Source: Sphingobium baderi (GTDB taxonomy: Bacteria > Pseudomonadota > Alphaproteobacteria > Sphingomonadales > Sphingomonadaceae). From it: DNA of 64,000 nucleotides. The stretch is taken from the NCBI RefSeq assembly GCF_001456115.1, contig NZ_CP013264.1, forward strand, positions 1,224,001 to 1,288,000, read 5' to 3'. Position 1 is the first letter of the stretch, and the number at the start of each line of letters is the position of its first letter. This document shows positions 52,049 to 59,858 of the stretch, piece by piece. Position numbers and translations under genes: made by a program. The notes under the pieces were generated by a model. That model had not been told where the DNA came from. It saw nothing but the letters and a program-made list of their open reading frames with translations, and searched no databases.

Positions 52049-52957
52049 TCACTTGCCCTCTTTCACATAGCGGTCGAACCAGCCCAGCGTTGCCTGCCAT
52101 GCCGCTGTGGCGGCGGCTTCGTCATAGCTGGGACGATAGTCCGCCATGAAGCCATGGTCCGCGCCGGGATGGACGGTGATTTCGTCGGGCGGGGACTTGC
52201 CCGCCTGCTTGAGCGCGGCGCGCATGGCATCCACGTCGGCCAACGGTATCCCCTTGTCGAGCGCGCCATATTGACCGAGCACCGGGGCTTTCAGTTTCGT
52301 CACTTCCTCGATCACACTTAGCGGCTGAAGTGCTGTTTTCTGGCTGACGAGGCGGCCGTAGAAAGCAACTCCCGCATCCAGATTGGGGCTATGGGCCGCA
52401 TAGAGCCAGACGATCCGCCCACCCCAGCAAAAGCCGGTGATGCCGCGCCGCGTTCCGTTCGCGCCATGGCTACCGGCCCAGGCATATGCCGCATCGATGT
52501 CGGCCAGCACCTGCGTATCGGGGGCTTTGGAAACGATGGTGTCCACCAGTTGCTTGATCTCGGGAATCTTCGTCGCATCGCCGTGGCGGGCGAAGAGGTC
52601 GGGGGCGATCGCATAATAGCCGGCCTTTGCGAAGCGGCGGCATATGTCGCGGACCCATTCGTGGACGCCGAAAATCTCATGAACGACACAGATGACAGGG
52701 GCGTTTTCCGTGTCGGCAGGGCGCGCGACGAAGGCGGGCATGGCAAAGTCGTCATCGGTAGGGATCGACACGCTTTCTTCGGCCAGCCCTTGCGCGGAGG
52801 TCTGGATCGCGCTGCTGGACACGGGGCGGCAGGCCGCGGCGAAACCCGCGGCGAAGGTGCCGCCGATCAGCAGCCGCCGCCGGTTCAGGCCCGTGGAACT
52901 GATCCAGTTGCGGTCTTCGGGCAGGCGCTCGCTATGATCATGGGGGTGCTGGCTCAT
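52049..52957 (-). CDS. Exported dienelactone hydrolase family protein
   Basis: This is a 302-residue alpha/beta-hydrolase. The N-terminus has NRRRLLIGGTFAAGFAAAC, which fits a Tat signal or lipoprotein signal. The nucleophile Cys is in GFCWGGRIVWL and the catalytic His in HPGADHGFMADYR, as in dienelactone hydrolase (YghX-type). The substrate is unknown, and there is no aromatic degradation cluster near it. Length is normal for the exported branch. The 3' end abuts the peroxiredoxin gene. Confidence 0.87.
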   Translation of the reverse strand: MSQHPHDHSERLPEDRNWISSTGLNRRRLLIGGTFAAGFAAACRPVSSSAIQTSAQGLAEESVSIPTDDDFAMPAFVARPADTENAPVICVVHEIFGVHEWVRDICRRFAKAGYYAIAPDLFARHGDATKIPEIKQLVDTIVSKAPDTQVLADIDAAYAWAGSHGANGTRRGITGFCWGGRIVWLYAAHSPNLDAGVAFYGRLVSQKTALQPLSVIEEVTKLKAPVLGQYGALDKGIPLADVDAMRAALKQAGKSPPDEITVHPGADHGFMADYRPSYDEAAATAAWQATLGWFDRYVKEGK

Positions 52958-53023
52958 GGCATGCTCTCCTCTGTTCCCGCCCCGGATCGCAGACTAGCGA
53001 GGGAGCGTCCCGGCGCAAGCATG

Positions 53024-53410
53024 TCAGGCGGACAGGTCGCCATTTTCCAGGCGTTCCAGCCCGTCGGTCGGGCGGGCATAGACATAAACCCAGGCCTGCA
53101 CCGGCCCGTCCGGCATATCCACCGCCAGCATTTCGCGGCGATATTCATGGGGTGGCAGGAAGTCCGGCGAACATTCCTCATAGATGTCCAGTTTCGCAAG
53201 GACCGGCGTGGGATCGGGCAGTTCGAACACATCGCCTGCCACCACGCCATTCGGTCCGGGAACGAAGCCCGGATAATCGGCAATGCGATAGAGTGCTCCT
53301 TTCGCGCTTCCTTTTCCCTTGTGCCGCGCGACCGTGCCGAACCAGAGCGCCATCGGCCTGCCAAAAGCCGGGCGCAATGTTCCATAGACGAAGAGAAGTT
53401 GTGCAGGCAT
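53024..53410 (-). CDS. Gamma-glutamylcyclotransferase-like (GGCT/AIG2) protein
   Basis: This is a 128-residue protein with the family motif FVYGTLRP at about residues 7-14 and a substrate loop LDIYEECSPDFLPP with the catalytic-type glutamate near residue 75. GGCT-fold proteins release 5-oxoproline from gamma-glutamyl compounds, but many bacterial members have unknown substrates. It lies upstream of and divergent to the sigma-54-driven small membrane gene. The 194 bases between them hold the regulatory elements described separately. Confidence 0.85.
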   Translation of the reverse strand: MPAQLLFVYGTLRPAFGRPMALWFGTVARHKGKGSAKGALYRIADYPGFVPGPNGVVAGDVFELPDPTPVLAKLDIYEECSPDFLPPHEYRREMLAVDMPDGPVQAWVYVYARPTDGLERLENGDLSA

Positions 53411-53477
53411 GGCATCCTTCTTGAAAATTATCCCGATAAACGGTGAATTATTCTAATTTACGGAATTTTACACGTTG

Positions 53478-53523
53478 CGCTTTCGCTGAAAGCGTGTCCG
53501 AAACCCTGCATTTCCGCTGGAAA
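53478..53523 (+). promoter_or_regulatory. Two palindromes upstream of a sigma-54 promoter (candidate activator sites)
   Basis: The first palindrome is CGCTTTC-GCT-GAAAGCG (53478-53494) and the second TTTCC-GCT-GGAAA (53511-53523). Both have the spacer GCT and a TTTC...GAAA core, and their centres are 31 bp apart, about three helical turns. They lie just before the -24/-12 element. This is the layout of upstream sites for a sigma-54 activator such as PspF, although the activator is not known here. Confidence 0.6.
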
Positions 53524-53530
53524 AGGCAAA

Positions 53531-53546
53531 TGGCACGGCTCCTGCA
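53531..53546 (+). promoter_or_regulatory. Sigma-54 promoter of the small peptide-PspC operon
   Basis: TGGCAC-N5-CTGCA differs from the RpoN consensus TGGCAC-N5-TTGCA at one base. The invariant GG and GC pairs are at the right distance. The transcript would begin near 53557, about 48 bases before the ATG at 53605. The E. coli psp operon is also sigma-54 dependent, which agrees with the PspC gene behind this promoter. Confidence 0.75.
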
Positions 53547-53604
53547 ATCAAGTGGGCATCAAGGCCGGATGGTCTGGCCGCCACAAGTCAAGGGAGTCAT
53601 TAAC

Positions 53605-53712
53605 ATGTCCATCGCCAAGATTCAGAACGTCGCTTTTGCCGTCGCTGGAGCTTTGCTGTTCGCCAGCGTCTTTGTTGGCGCGGCTGTAGGTCCAGTCGTT
53701 TCGATCGCTTGA
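53605..53712 (+). CDS. Small membrane peptide, 35 residues
   Basis: This peptide is MSIAKIQNVAFAVAGALLFA followed by a short hydrophobic end; one membrane helix spans about residues 8-30. ATG 53605 is preceded by AGGGAG at good spacing. It is the first gene after the sigma-54 promoter and is followed by the pspC gene 56 bases downstream. The size and hydrophobicity recall small phage-shock proteins (PspD, PspB), but there is no clear sequence match. The function is inferred from context only. Confidence 0.7.
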   Translation: MSIAKIQNVAFAVAGALLFASVFVGAAVGPVVSIA

Positions 53713-53768
53713 ACCAGCACCGAACTGTTCCGCATAGACCAGAATATTTGCATCAGAAGGCCAGAATC

Positions 53769-53954
53769 ATGAACAACAGCTTCACTCTCGACCGCCGCAA
53801 CGGAAAGATCATGGGCGTGTGCGCGGGTCTTTCCAACCGCACCGGCATGGATGTAACGCTGATCCGCGTCGCTGTGCTGCTGCTGACACTCTGTGCGCTT
53901 GGGCCGGTGGGCGTCGTTGCCTATCTGCTTGCAGGCTGGATGGCGGAAGGCTGA
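53769..53954 (+). CDS. pspC: PspC domain protein
   Basis: This is a 61-residue protein with the PspC domain: FTLDRRNGKIMGVCAGLSNRTGMD, then one strong membrane helix (LIRVAVLLLTLCALGPVGVVAYLLAGW). PspC proteins sense inner membrane stress with PspB and PspA. ATG 53769 is the usual start; the open frame to 53709 is not needed. pspA, pspB and pspF are not adjacent here, so this is a minimal locus. It is transcribed with the 35-residue peptide from the sigma-54 promoter. Confidence 0.88.
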   Translation: MNNSFTLDRRNGKIMGVCAGLSNRTGMDVTLIRVAVLLLTLCALGPVGVVAYLLAGWMAEG

Positions 53955-54002
53955 CGGGTCAGTTCCGCAATATCGTCTGAACTGGGTAAAACTGCAGATA
54001 AT

Positions 54003-54041
54003 AAAAGAGCCGCCCTTGGCTGATGCCCGGGGCGGCCTTTT
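54003..54041. terminator. Bidirectional terminator between pspC and the 27-residue peptide gene
   Basis: The arms GCCGCCC (54009-54015) and GGGCGGC (54030-54036) form a perfect stem. It is followed by CTTTT on the plus strand and by TCTTTTAT on the minus strand. It can therefore end both the pspC transcript and the convergent small gene at 54084-54167. Confidence 0.85.
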
Positions 54042-54083
54042 GAGTCCCGACGATAATCGGGAGAGAGGAAAGCGCAGAAGAAC

Positions 54084-54167
54084 TCAGGCAAAAAGCACCG
54101 AATAGAAGGTCAGCACCTGTGCACTGACCGCAACTACCAGCACGACGCCCTGAAAAGCGTGACGCAT
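54084..54167 (-). CDS. Tiny membrane peptide, 27 residues
   Basis: ATG 54167 opens a 27-codon frame with one hydrophobic helix (residues about 5-25; starts MRHAFQGVVLVVAVSAQ, ends SVLFA). GGAG stands at good spacing before the ATG, and the bidirectional terminator lies about 45 bases after the stop in the correct orientation. Ribosome binding site, helix and terminator together support a real gene although it is very short. It converges with the sigma-54-driven pspC operon. I know no family for it. Confidence 0.6.
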   Translation of the reverse strand: MRHAFQGVVLVVAVSAQVLTFYSVLFA

Positions 54168-54352
54168 ATTTAACTCCATCAACAGGTTGATTGATCGCCC
54201 TGTGGGCTGATATCGCCGTTATGCGCGTGTCATTGCGCTGCAACAATCGCAAAGCGCGCCTTCGCAGTTGCAGCAAATGCAACAGCCTGTTGCGCGAGAG
54301 TGACAGGATGCTGGTTCGCCGAAAAGGAGAGGGAGGAACGCTATTTCCTCAT

Positions 54353-55096
54353 CTAGCCGTCCAAATGCGCGATCATGGTCATCGCAGCCGCCGGATTCCT
54401 TGCTTTAGCGCCACTGATGAAGAAGGCGAACACGTCGCCGCCCCGTGCTCTTTCGCGCAGGATATCGGCCCATCGCGCTATCTCCGCCACGCTATAGCCG
54501 GTCACTTCCTCCTCCCGGCTCCGCATCAGGCGCACATAGGAAAAGTCGACATCATGGCCATGGATCGCGGGATATTCCGGGTGATCGGACAGCACGACCG
54601 CCGCGCCCGCATCCCGCGCCATAGCCAGAAAGGCGGGATCGCCGAAGCTTTCATGCCGCACTTCCAGCGCATGATGTAGCGGGACGCCTTCGACGCTCGC
54701 CGGGAGCAGTTTCAGGAAGGTGCTGAAATCATCCGGATCGAATGTCTTGGTCGGCATGAACTGCCAGAGTATCGGGCCCAGCCGGTCGCCCAGTTCGACC
54801 AGTCCCTGGTTCACGAACTTCGCGACGGATTCGCCTGCCTCTGCCAATACGCGCCGATTGGTGCAGAAACGCGACGCCTTGACCGCGAAATGAAAGCCCT
54901 CTGGCACCGACTTGGCCCAGTTGGCGAAGGTCGCGGGCTTCTGCGTGCTGTAATAGGTCGCATTGATCTCGGTTGCGGTCAGATGCTGTCCAACATAGGC
55001 CAGTTCGTCCTTTTGCCGTAGCCCCTCAGGATAGAAGGCGCCGCGCCATGGTTCAAAGGTCCAGCCACCGATCCCGACCCTGATCCGTCCGCGCAT
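54353..55096 (-). CDS. DUF72 family protein
   Basis: This is a 247-residue TIM-barrel protein of the DUF72 (YecE-like) family. Typical blocks are RVGIGGWTFEPWRGAFYPEGL, INATYYSTQKPATFANWA and FAVKASRFCTN, together with LGPILWQFMP and a C-terminal DILRERARGGDVFAFFISGAKARNPAAA. The family is widespread and of unknown function. The upstream region of 113 bases leads to the divergent DUF2061 gene. Confidence 0.9.
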   Translation of the reverse strand: MRGRIRVGIGGWTFEPWRGAFYPEGLRQKDELAYVGQHLTATEINATYYSTQKPATFANWAKSVPEGFHFAVKASRFCTNRRVLAEAGESVAKFVNQGLVELGDRLGPILWQFMPTKTFDPDDFSTFLKLLPASVEGVPLHHALEVRHESFGDPAFLAMARDAGAAVVLSDHPEYPAIHGHDVDFSYVRLMRSREEEVTGYSVAEIARWADILRERARGGDVFAFFISGAKARNPAAAMTMIAHLDG

Positions 55097-55209
55097 GACT
55101 CATTCCTCCTGCGCGGCATATTGATCGGTCGAAGCGATCAGAGCCAGCGGGAAAAGATGTTGGTCTTTATTGCGATTGATTCTTAACTGTTGCGGCAGGA
55201 GATTTCGCC

Positions 55210-55446
55210 ATGCCGCTCGACCTCATCAAGACCGCCACCTATTTGTCCATTCACCTGACCATCGGCTTTTCCGTGGCTTATGTGCTGACCGGATCGGCCG
55301 CCCTGGCGGGCGGCATCGCACTGATCGAGCCGATGGTGAATGCCGTCGCGTTCTTCTTCCACGAACGCGCGTGGAAACGGATCATGGCCCGCCCGCCGCG
55401 CGGGGCTGGGCGCGAATGGATGCGCGGACGGGCGAGCTTCGCGTGA
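55210..55446 (+). CDS. DUF2061 family membrane protein
   Basis: This is a 78-residue membrane protein with two helices (LSIHLTIGFSVAYVLTG and ALAGGIALIEPMVNAVAFFFHE). The conserved HERAWKR block after the second helix marks DUF2061. The function is unknown. ATG 55210 follows GGAG of GCAGGAG at good spacing. The basic C-terminal tail is cytoplasmic by the positive-inside rule. It converges with uvrB. Confidence 0.87.
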   Translation: MPLDLIKTATYLSIHLTIGFSVAYVLTGSAALAGGIALIEPMVNAVAFFFHERAWKRIMARPPRGAGREWMRGRASFA

Positions 55447-55561
55447 TGGTGGCAGGGCGGGGCCAGGCGGGTTTCGACCGTGAGCGGACATAGCCCGCAA
55501 CGGAGAATGAAGAAGCGCACAGTCCGCAATCCACCTATAACTGCCATTCCACTCAACGGTC

Positions 55562-57745
55562 CTATCGTCCGAACTTCCGCTGCGTCCTGCCGTAGCGCAG
55601 TTTCCGCGTTCCCGGCTTGCCTTCGCTCGCGCGGCCTCTGGGGGCGGCGACCTGCTGTTCGGAGGGCAGGCCCAGTTCCTCGGCCTCCAGCTTGCGGATC
55701 TCGTCGCGGATGCGGCCGGCTTCCTCGAACTCCAGATCGGCGGCCGCAGCGCGCATCTTCTTTTCCAGATCCTCGATATAGGCGCGCAGGTTGTGGCCGA
55801 CCAGGTGCGGGCGATCGTCGATCCCCGTGTCGATCGTGACCTGATCCTTGCTCGCGACATGGGCGATGATGTCGCCGATGTGACGCTTGATCGTGGTCGG
55901 CGTGATGCCATGCTCGACATTATAGGCCTGCTGCTTCTCGCGGCGGCGGGACGTTTCATTGAGCGCCCGCTCCATGGAGCCGGTGATTCGGTCGGCATAG
56001 AGGATGACGCGCCCGTCCACATTGCGCGCCGCGCGGCCGATGGTCTGGATCAGCGATGTTTCGGAGCGCAGGAAGCCTTCCTTGTCCGCGTCGAGGATCG
56101 CGACCAGCCCACATTCGGGAATGTCCAATCCCTCGCGCAACAGGTTGATGCCAACCAGCACGTCATAGACGCCGAGCCTGAGGTCGCGGATCAGCTCGAT
56201 ACGCTCCAGCGTTTCGACGTCGCTGTGCATGTAGCGGACCTTGATGCCCGCCTCATGCATGAACTCCGTAAGGTCTTCGGCCATGCGCTTGGTGAGCGTG
56301 GTGACGAGGGTGCGGTATCCCTTCTTCGCCGTTTCCCGCGCTTCGTGGATCAGGTCGTCCACCTGATCCTCCACTGGCTTGATCTCGACCGGCGGGTCGA
56401 TGAGGCCGGTAGGGCGGATCACCTGTTCGGAGAACACGCCGCCGGTCTGCTCCATTTCCCACGGACCGGGGGTAGCGGAGACGCTGACGGTCTGCGGGCG
56501 CATTGCGTCCCATTCGTTGAAGCGCAGCGGGCGGTTGTCGATGCAGCTCGGCAGGCGGAAGCCATATTCGGCGAGCGTGATCTTGCGTCGGTGGTCGCCC
56601 CGCGACATCGCGCCGATCTGCGGCACGGTCTGGTGGCTTTCGTCCACGAACAGCAGCGCGTTTTCCGGCAGATATTCGAACAGGGTCGGCGGCGGTTCCC
56701 CAGGCAGGCGGCCGGTAAGGAAGCGCGAATAATTCTCGATCCCCGCGCAGGAGCCGGTGGCCGCGATCATCTCCAGGTCGAAATTGGTGCGCTGCTCCAG
56801 CCGCTGCGCCTCCAGCAGCTTGCCCTCCGCATGCAATTCCTTGAGCCGCTCGGCCAGTTCATGTCGGATCGCCTCCATCGCCTGCTTGAGCGTCGGGCCG
56901 GGCGTGACGTGGTGGCTGTTGGGAAAGACCTTCACATAGTCCAGCGACGCGACCTTCTTGCCGGTCAGCGGATCGAACTCGACGATCTCTTCGATCTCAT
57001 TGCCGAAGAAGCTGATGCGCCACGCCGTATCCTCATAGTGCGAGGGAAAGATTTCCAGATTGTCGCCCTTCACCCGAAAATTCCCGCGCGCGAAGGCGGC
57101 GTCGTTGCGCTTATATTGCAACGCGACGAGCTTGCGGATGATCTCCCGCTGGTCCTCGATCCCGCCCTTCTGCATGGCGAAGGTCATGGCGGAATAGGTT
57201 TCGACCGAGCCGATGCCGTAAAGGCAGGAGACGGACGCGACGATGATGACGTCGTCCCGCTCCAGCAGCGCGCGGGTGGCCGAATGGCGCATCCGGTCGA
57301 TGCTCTCGTTTACCGAGCTTTCCTTCTCGATATAGGTGTCCGACCGGGCGACATAGGCTTCGGGCTGGTAATAGTCGTAATAGCTGACGAAATATTCGAC
57401 GGCGTTCTCCGGAAAGAAGCTCTTAAACTCGCCATAAAGCTGGGCGGCGAGGATCTTGTTGGGGGCCAGCACCAAAGCCGGGCGCTGCAGTGCCTCGATC
57501 ACCTTGGCCATGGTGAAAGTCTTGCCGGAGCCGGTGACGCCCAGCAGCACCTGATCGCGTTCCCCTTCGTGCGCGGCGGCGACCAGTTCGGCGATGGCGG
57601 TCGGTTGGTCGCCCGACGGCTCATAGTCGGACACGAGTTTGAAGGGTTTGCCGCCTTCGCTTTTTTCCGGGCGCGCGGGGCGGTGGGGGACGAAGTCTTC
57701 GCCTGTCTCCGGTTCTGCGAGGGATGTGCGGATTTGAATTGTCAT
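55562..57745 (-). CDS. uvrB: Excinuclease ABC subunit UvrB
   Basis: This is a 727-residue helicase-like subunit of nucleotide excision repair. Walker A GVTGSGKT is near residue 70, and the DNA-inserting beta-hairpin region [11 protein letters not shown] follows. Helicase motifs VDESHQ and SATPGPWE, motif [11 protein letters not shown] and the C-terminal UVR domain ([24 protein letters not shown]) are present. ATG 57745 ([12 protein letters not shown]) is the start. The frame runs open far upstream to 59230, but that part is antisense to two lipoprotein genes and is not coding. It is divergent to the first DUF3617 gene, 66 bases away. Confidence 0.97.
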   Translation of the reverse strand: MTIQIRTSLAEPETGEDFVPHRPARPEKSEGGKPFKLVSDYEPSGDQPTAIAELVAAAHEGERDQVLLGVTGSGKTFTMAKVIEALQRPALVLAPNKILAAQLYGEFKSFFPENAVEYFVSYYDYYQPEAYVARSDTYIEKESSVNESIDRMRHSATRALLERDDVIIVASVSCLYGIGSVETYSAMTFAMQKGGIEDQREIIRKLVALQYKRNDAAFARGNFRVKGDNLEIFPSHYEDTAWRISFFGNEIEEIVEFDPLTGKKVASLDYVKVFPNSHHVTPGPTLKQAMEAIRHELAERLKELHAEGKLLEAQRLEQRTNFDLEMIAATGSCAGIENYSRFLTGRLPGEPPPTLFEYLPENALLFVDESHQTVPQIGAMSRGDHRRKITLAEYGFRLPSCIDNRPLRFNEWDAMRPQTVSVSATPGPWEMEQTGGVFSEQVIRPTGLIDPPVEIKPVEDQVDDLIHEARETAKKGYRTLVTTLTKRMAEDLTEFMHEAGIKVRYMHSDVETLERIELIRDLRLGVYDVLVGINLLREGLDIPECGLVAILDADKEGFLRSETSLIQTIGRAARNVDGRVILYADRITGSMERALNETSRRREKQQAYNVEHGITPTTIKRHIGDIIAHVASKDQVTIDTGIDDRPHLVGHNLRAYIEDLEKKMRAAAADLEFEEAGRIRDEIRKLEAEELGLPSEQQVAAPRGRASEGKPGTRKLRYGRTQRKFGR

Positions 57746-57811
57746 CGCTGCTTGATATGGTCCTCCCAAGGACGGGTCGCAACCGCCAAGATCAAACAGG
57801 GAACCCATGCC

Positions 57812-58381
57812 ATGAACAAAGCCGTCGTGACCGCCGCCCTTGCCTCCGTCACCCTGTTGCTCGCTGCCTGTGGCGAGAAGGCGGGGGAGAAAGCGGAAGG
57901 CGCGGGAGACATTGCCGCGACCGACGGCATGAGCCGGGGAGAGGTGAAGGCGCAGGTCGACAAGGTGCAGCTTAAGCCTGGCCAGTGGGAAGGCAGCTTC
58001 ACGCTGGAGGATATCGACCTGTCGAACATGCCCGGCGCATCGCCGCAGATGAAGGACCGGATGAAGCAGATGATGACGCAGCCCTCGATCAAATATTGCG
58101 TCACGCCCGAAGAGGCCGCCAATCCCAGCGGCAAGATGTTCTCCGGTCAGGAGAACAAGGATTGCACCTATAGCGGCTTCGACGCGCGTGGTGGCGCGGT
58201 GAAGGGGCAGGTATCGTGCAAGGGGGAGAATGGTACGATGAATGCGGTGATGACGGGCAATTATGCGCCGGAAAACTATGAGATGCAGATGAACATGAAG
58301 ATGGAGGGCGGCCCCCAGGGTATGACCATGGCGATGAAGGCGCGGACGACCGGAAAGTGGGTCGGAGCCACCTGTTCCTGA
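57812..58381 (+). CDS. DUF3617 domain lipoprotein, paralogue 1
   Basis: This is a 189-residue lipoprotein with lipobox [12 protein letters not shown] and a DUF3617 domain ([49 protein letters not shown]). Conserved cysteines probably form two disulfides. The C-terminus has a Met-rich segment ([23 protein letters not shown]). Such proteins are abundant in sphingomonads and of unknown function. ATG 57812 has CAGGGA before it. It is paralogous to the gene at 58766-59272, with an HNH gene between them. Confidence 0.87.
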   Translation: MNKAVVTAALASVTLLLAACGEKAGEKAEGAGDIAATDGMSRGEVKAQVDKVQLKPGQWEGSFTLEDIDLSNMPGASPQMKDRMKQMMTQPSIKYCVTPEEAANPSGKMFSGQENKDCTYSGFDARGGAVKGQVSCKGENGTMNAVMTGNYAPENYEMQMNMKMEGGPQGMTMAMKARTTGKWVGATCS

Positions 58382-58405
58382 CCACCTCCTCGCGCCTGCA
58401 CCGGC

Positions 58406-58687
58406 ATGGATGAAGCGCGGGCGGCGTGTTGCTGGCTGTGTGGGCGTTCGCTCGGGCGGCGGGTGGAATGGCATCATCCGCTGCCTAAAAGCAGGGGCGG
58501 GCGGGATGTGGTCCCGCTGCATCCGATTTGCCACCGGACCATTCATGCCATCGCCACCAATGCCGAACTGGCGCGTGTTTATCGGGATGCCGACCGCCTG
58601 CGCGCGCATCCTGCCATGACCCGCTTCCTCGACTGGATTGCGGACAAGCCGCCGGATTTCCATGCGCCCACCCGCCGAAGGCATTGA
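58406..58687 (+). CDS. HNH endonuclease domain protein
   Basis: This is a 93-residue protein with a compact HNH zinc-finger nuclease domain: a first pair [11 protein letters not shown], then the [13 protein letters not shown] core with the catalytic His, and [10 protein letters not shown] at the end. It lacks any other domain, like the standalone HNH proteins of restriction or DNA repair type. Target and role are unknown. ATG 58406 is 24 bases after the DUF3617 gene, so the two could be transcribed together. Confidence 0.85.
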   Translation: MDEARAACCWLCGRSLGRRVEWHHPLPKSRGGRDVVPLHPICHRTIHAIATNAELARVYRDADRLRAHPAMTRFLDWIADKPPDFHAPTRRRH

Positions 58688-58765
58688 ACAGGATCGCGTT
58701 TTCGCTTGCACTTTACTGCCAGAGGGGTGAGCCTGCCCTCCGTTCCGTAAGAGAACAGGGGAGAG

Positions 58766-59272
58766 ATGATGCGATACACTGTTCTGGCGGCGATGCCGCT
58801 TGTGATGACTCTTGGCCTGACAGGGTGCGGCAGCAGTTCCGCGCCCGAACCCGAAGCAGAAGAAGTGCCGATTCTGATGCAGGCGGGCGAATGGGCGCTG
58901 ACCCGGAAGACCACCGGTTATAACACGCCTACGGTGACGCCCGCCGAATATCAGGCCGCGCTCAAGGAAGTGAGCGAAGACAAGACGTGCATCGTGGTCG
59001 ATGCCGCCGGAGTGCCCAATGCCGATGCCTTGGCAGGCACGGAAGGCAAGGATTGCACTTACAAGGACAAGCTGGTCCGCAAGGGGAGGCTTATCGCGAC
59101 CCTGTCCTGCAAGTCGGGAAGCGGCACATCGGAAATCACGGTGGAAGGCAATTACACAGCTGATACGCTGACGCTGGGCACGACGATGACGAAGACGGTG
59201 GGCGGCCAGCCCACATTGCGGACAACGCATGATTTGAGCGGCAAGCGCGTCGGCGACTGCCCCAAGGCCTGA
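58766..59272 (+). CDS. DUF3617 domain lipoprotein, paralogue 2
   Basis: This is a 168-residue lipoprotein (lipobox TLGLTGC near residue 20) with an acidic linker and the DUF3617 domain: [51 protein letters not shown] and a C-terminal Cys (GDCPKA). It is shorter than the copy at 57812-58381 and lacks the Met-rich tail. The start ATG follows GGGGAGAG. The function is unknown; the likely place is the inner leaflet of the outer membrane. Confidence 0.87.
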   Translation: MMRYTVLAAMPLVMTLGLTGCGSSSAPEPEAEEVPILMQAGEWALTRKTTGYNTPTVTPAEYQAALKEVSEDKTCIVVDAAGVPNADALAGTEGKDCTYKDKLVRKGRLIATLSCKSGSGTSEITVEGNYTADTLTLGTTMTKTVGGQPTLRTTHDLSGKRVGDCPKA

Positions 59273-59376
59273 ACTTGCCTGGACGGTCTGCCGGGCATGG
59301 CGGCCCGGCAGCTCCGGGCCGGAATCTCCAATCCGTAATCGTGCACGGCATCATTCCATGGAAAAGGGAATCGGCC

Positions 59377-59849
59377 ACGCTGTTTCATCTTTCGATCGCA
59401 GCGCACGATCCGCGCCATCTGGCGGAGGTCATCGCGCAATTTTGAGATGGTGCCGCCTTTCCCTTTCCGCCGGTTGCTGAGGGAAGCTGGATCACGCTCG
59501 CCAATGACGAACATGGCACCGCGGTGGAGGTCTATCCCATAGGCATCATGCTGTATGAGGCGGAGGGCGGTGCCGACGGCGAGGGCGAGCGCGCCGGTGA
59601 AACCGGATTTGCCGGCACCCATGCCGCCATCGCCACGCGCCTCAGCCAGGATGATGTGATGGCGATTGCCAGGCGAGAAGGCTGGCCCGCAAAATATCGT
59701 AAGCGTGACGGCGGCTTCGGCGTCAGCGAGCTACGGATTGAAGGCGTCAGATGATCGAACTGCTGACCGCGGAGATGCAGGCCGAATATCTCGCCGCAGT
59801 GAGGGTGGACAATTATCGCGCCATGATGGGGGTTTGCCCGCCGTCCTGA
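59377..59849 (+). pseudogene. Decayed VOC-like/conserved hypothetical gene
   Basis: Reading from 59377 gives LFHLSIAAHDPRHLAEVIAQF, a stop TGA at 59443-59445, then DGAAFPFPPVAEGSW and a long coding-like frame to a stop at 59752. After that, a frame shifted by one base continues as MIELLTAEMQAEYLAAV to 59849. The likely start codon is ACG instead of ATG (59377), and the TGA stands where a Trp or Leu codon would be expected. Three separate lesions point to a dead gene. The original family is a guess: small sphingomonad proteins beginning LFHLSI and ending near TAEMQAEYLA. Confidence 0.65.
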
Positions 59850-59858
59850 TTGCGCGGT

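Noticed and set aside
55793..58381. An 862-codon plus-strand frame ending in the first DUF3617 gene
   Set aside because: It is the complement of uvrB for most of its length; only the last 189 codons from ATG 57812 form a real lipoprotein.
55562..59230. A 1222-codon minus-strand frame continuing upstream of uvrB
   Set aside because: The part before ATG 57745 is antisense to two DUF3617 lipoproteins and an HNH gene and has a low-complexity His/Arg-rich composition typical of GC-rich shadow frames.
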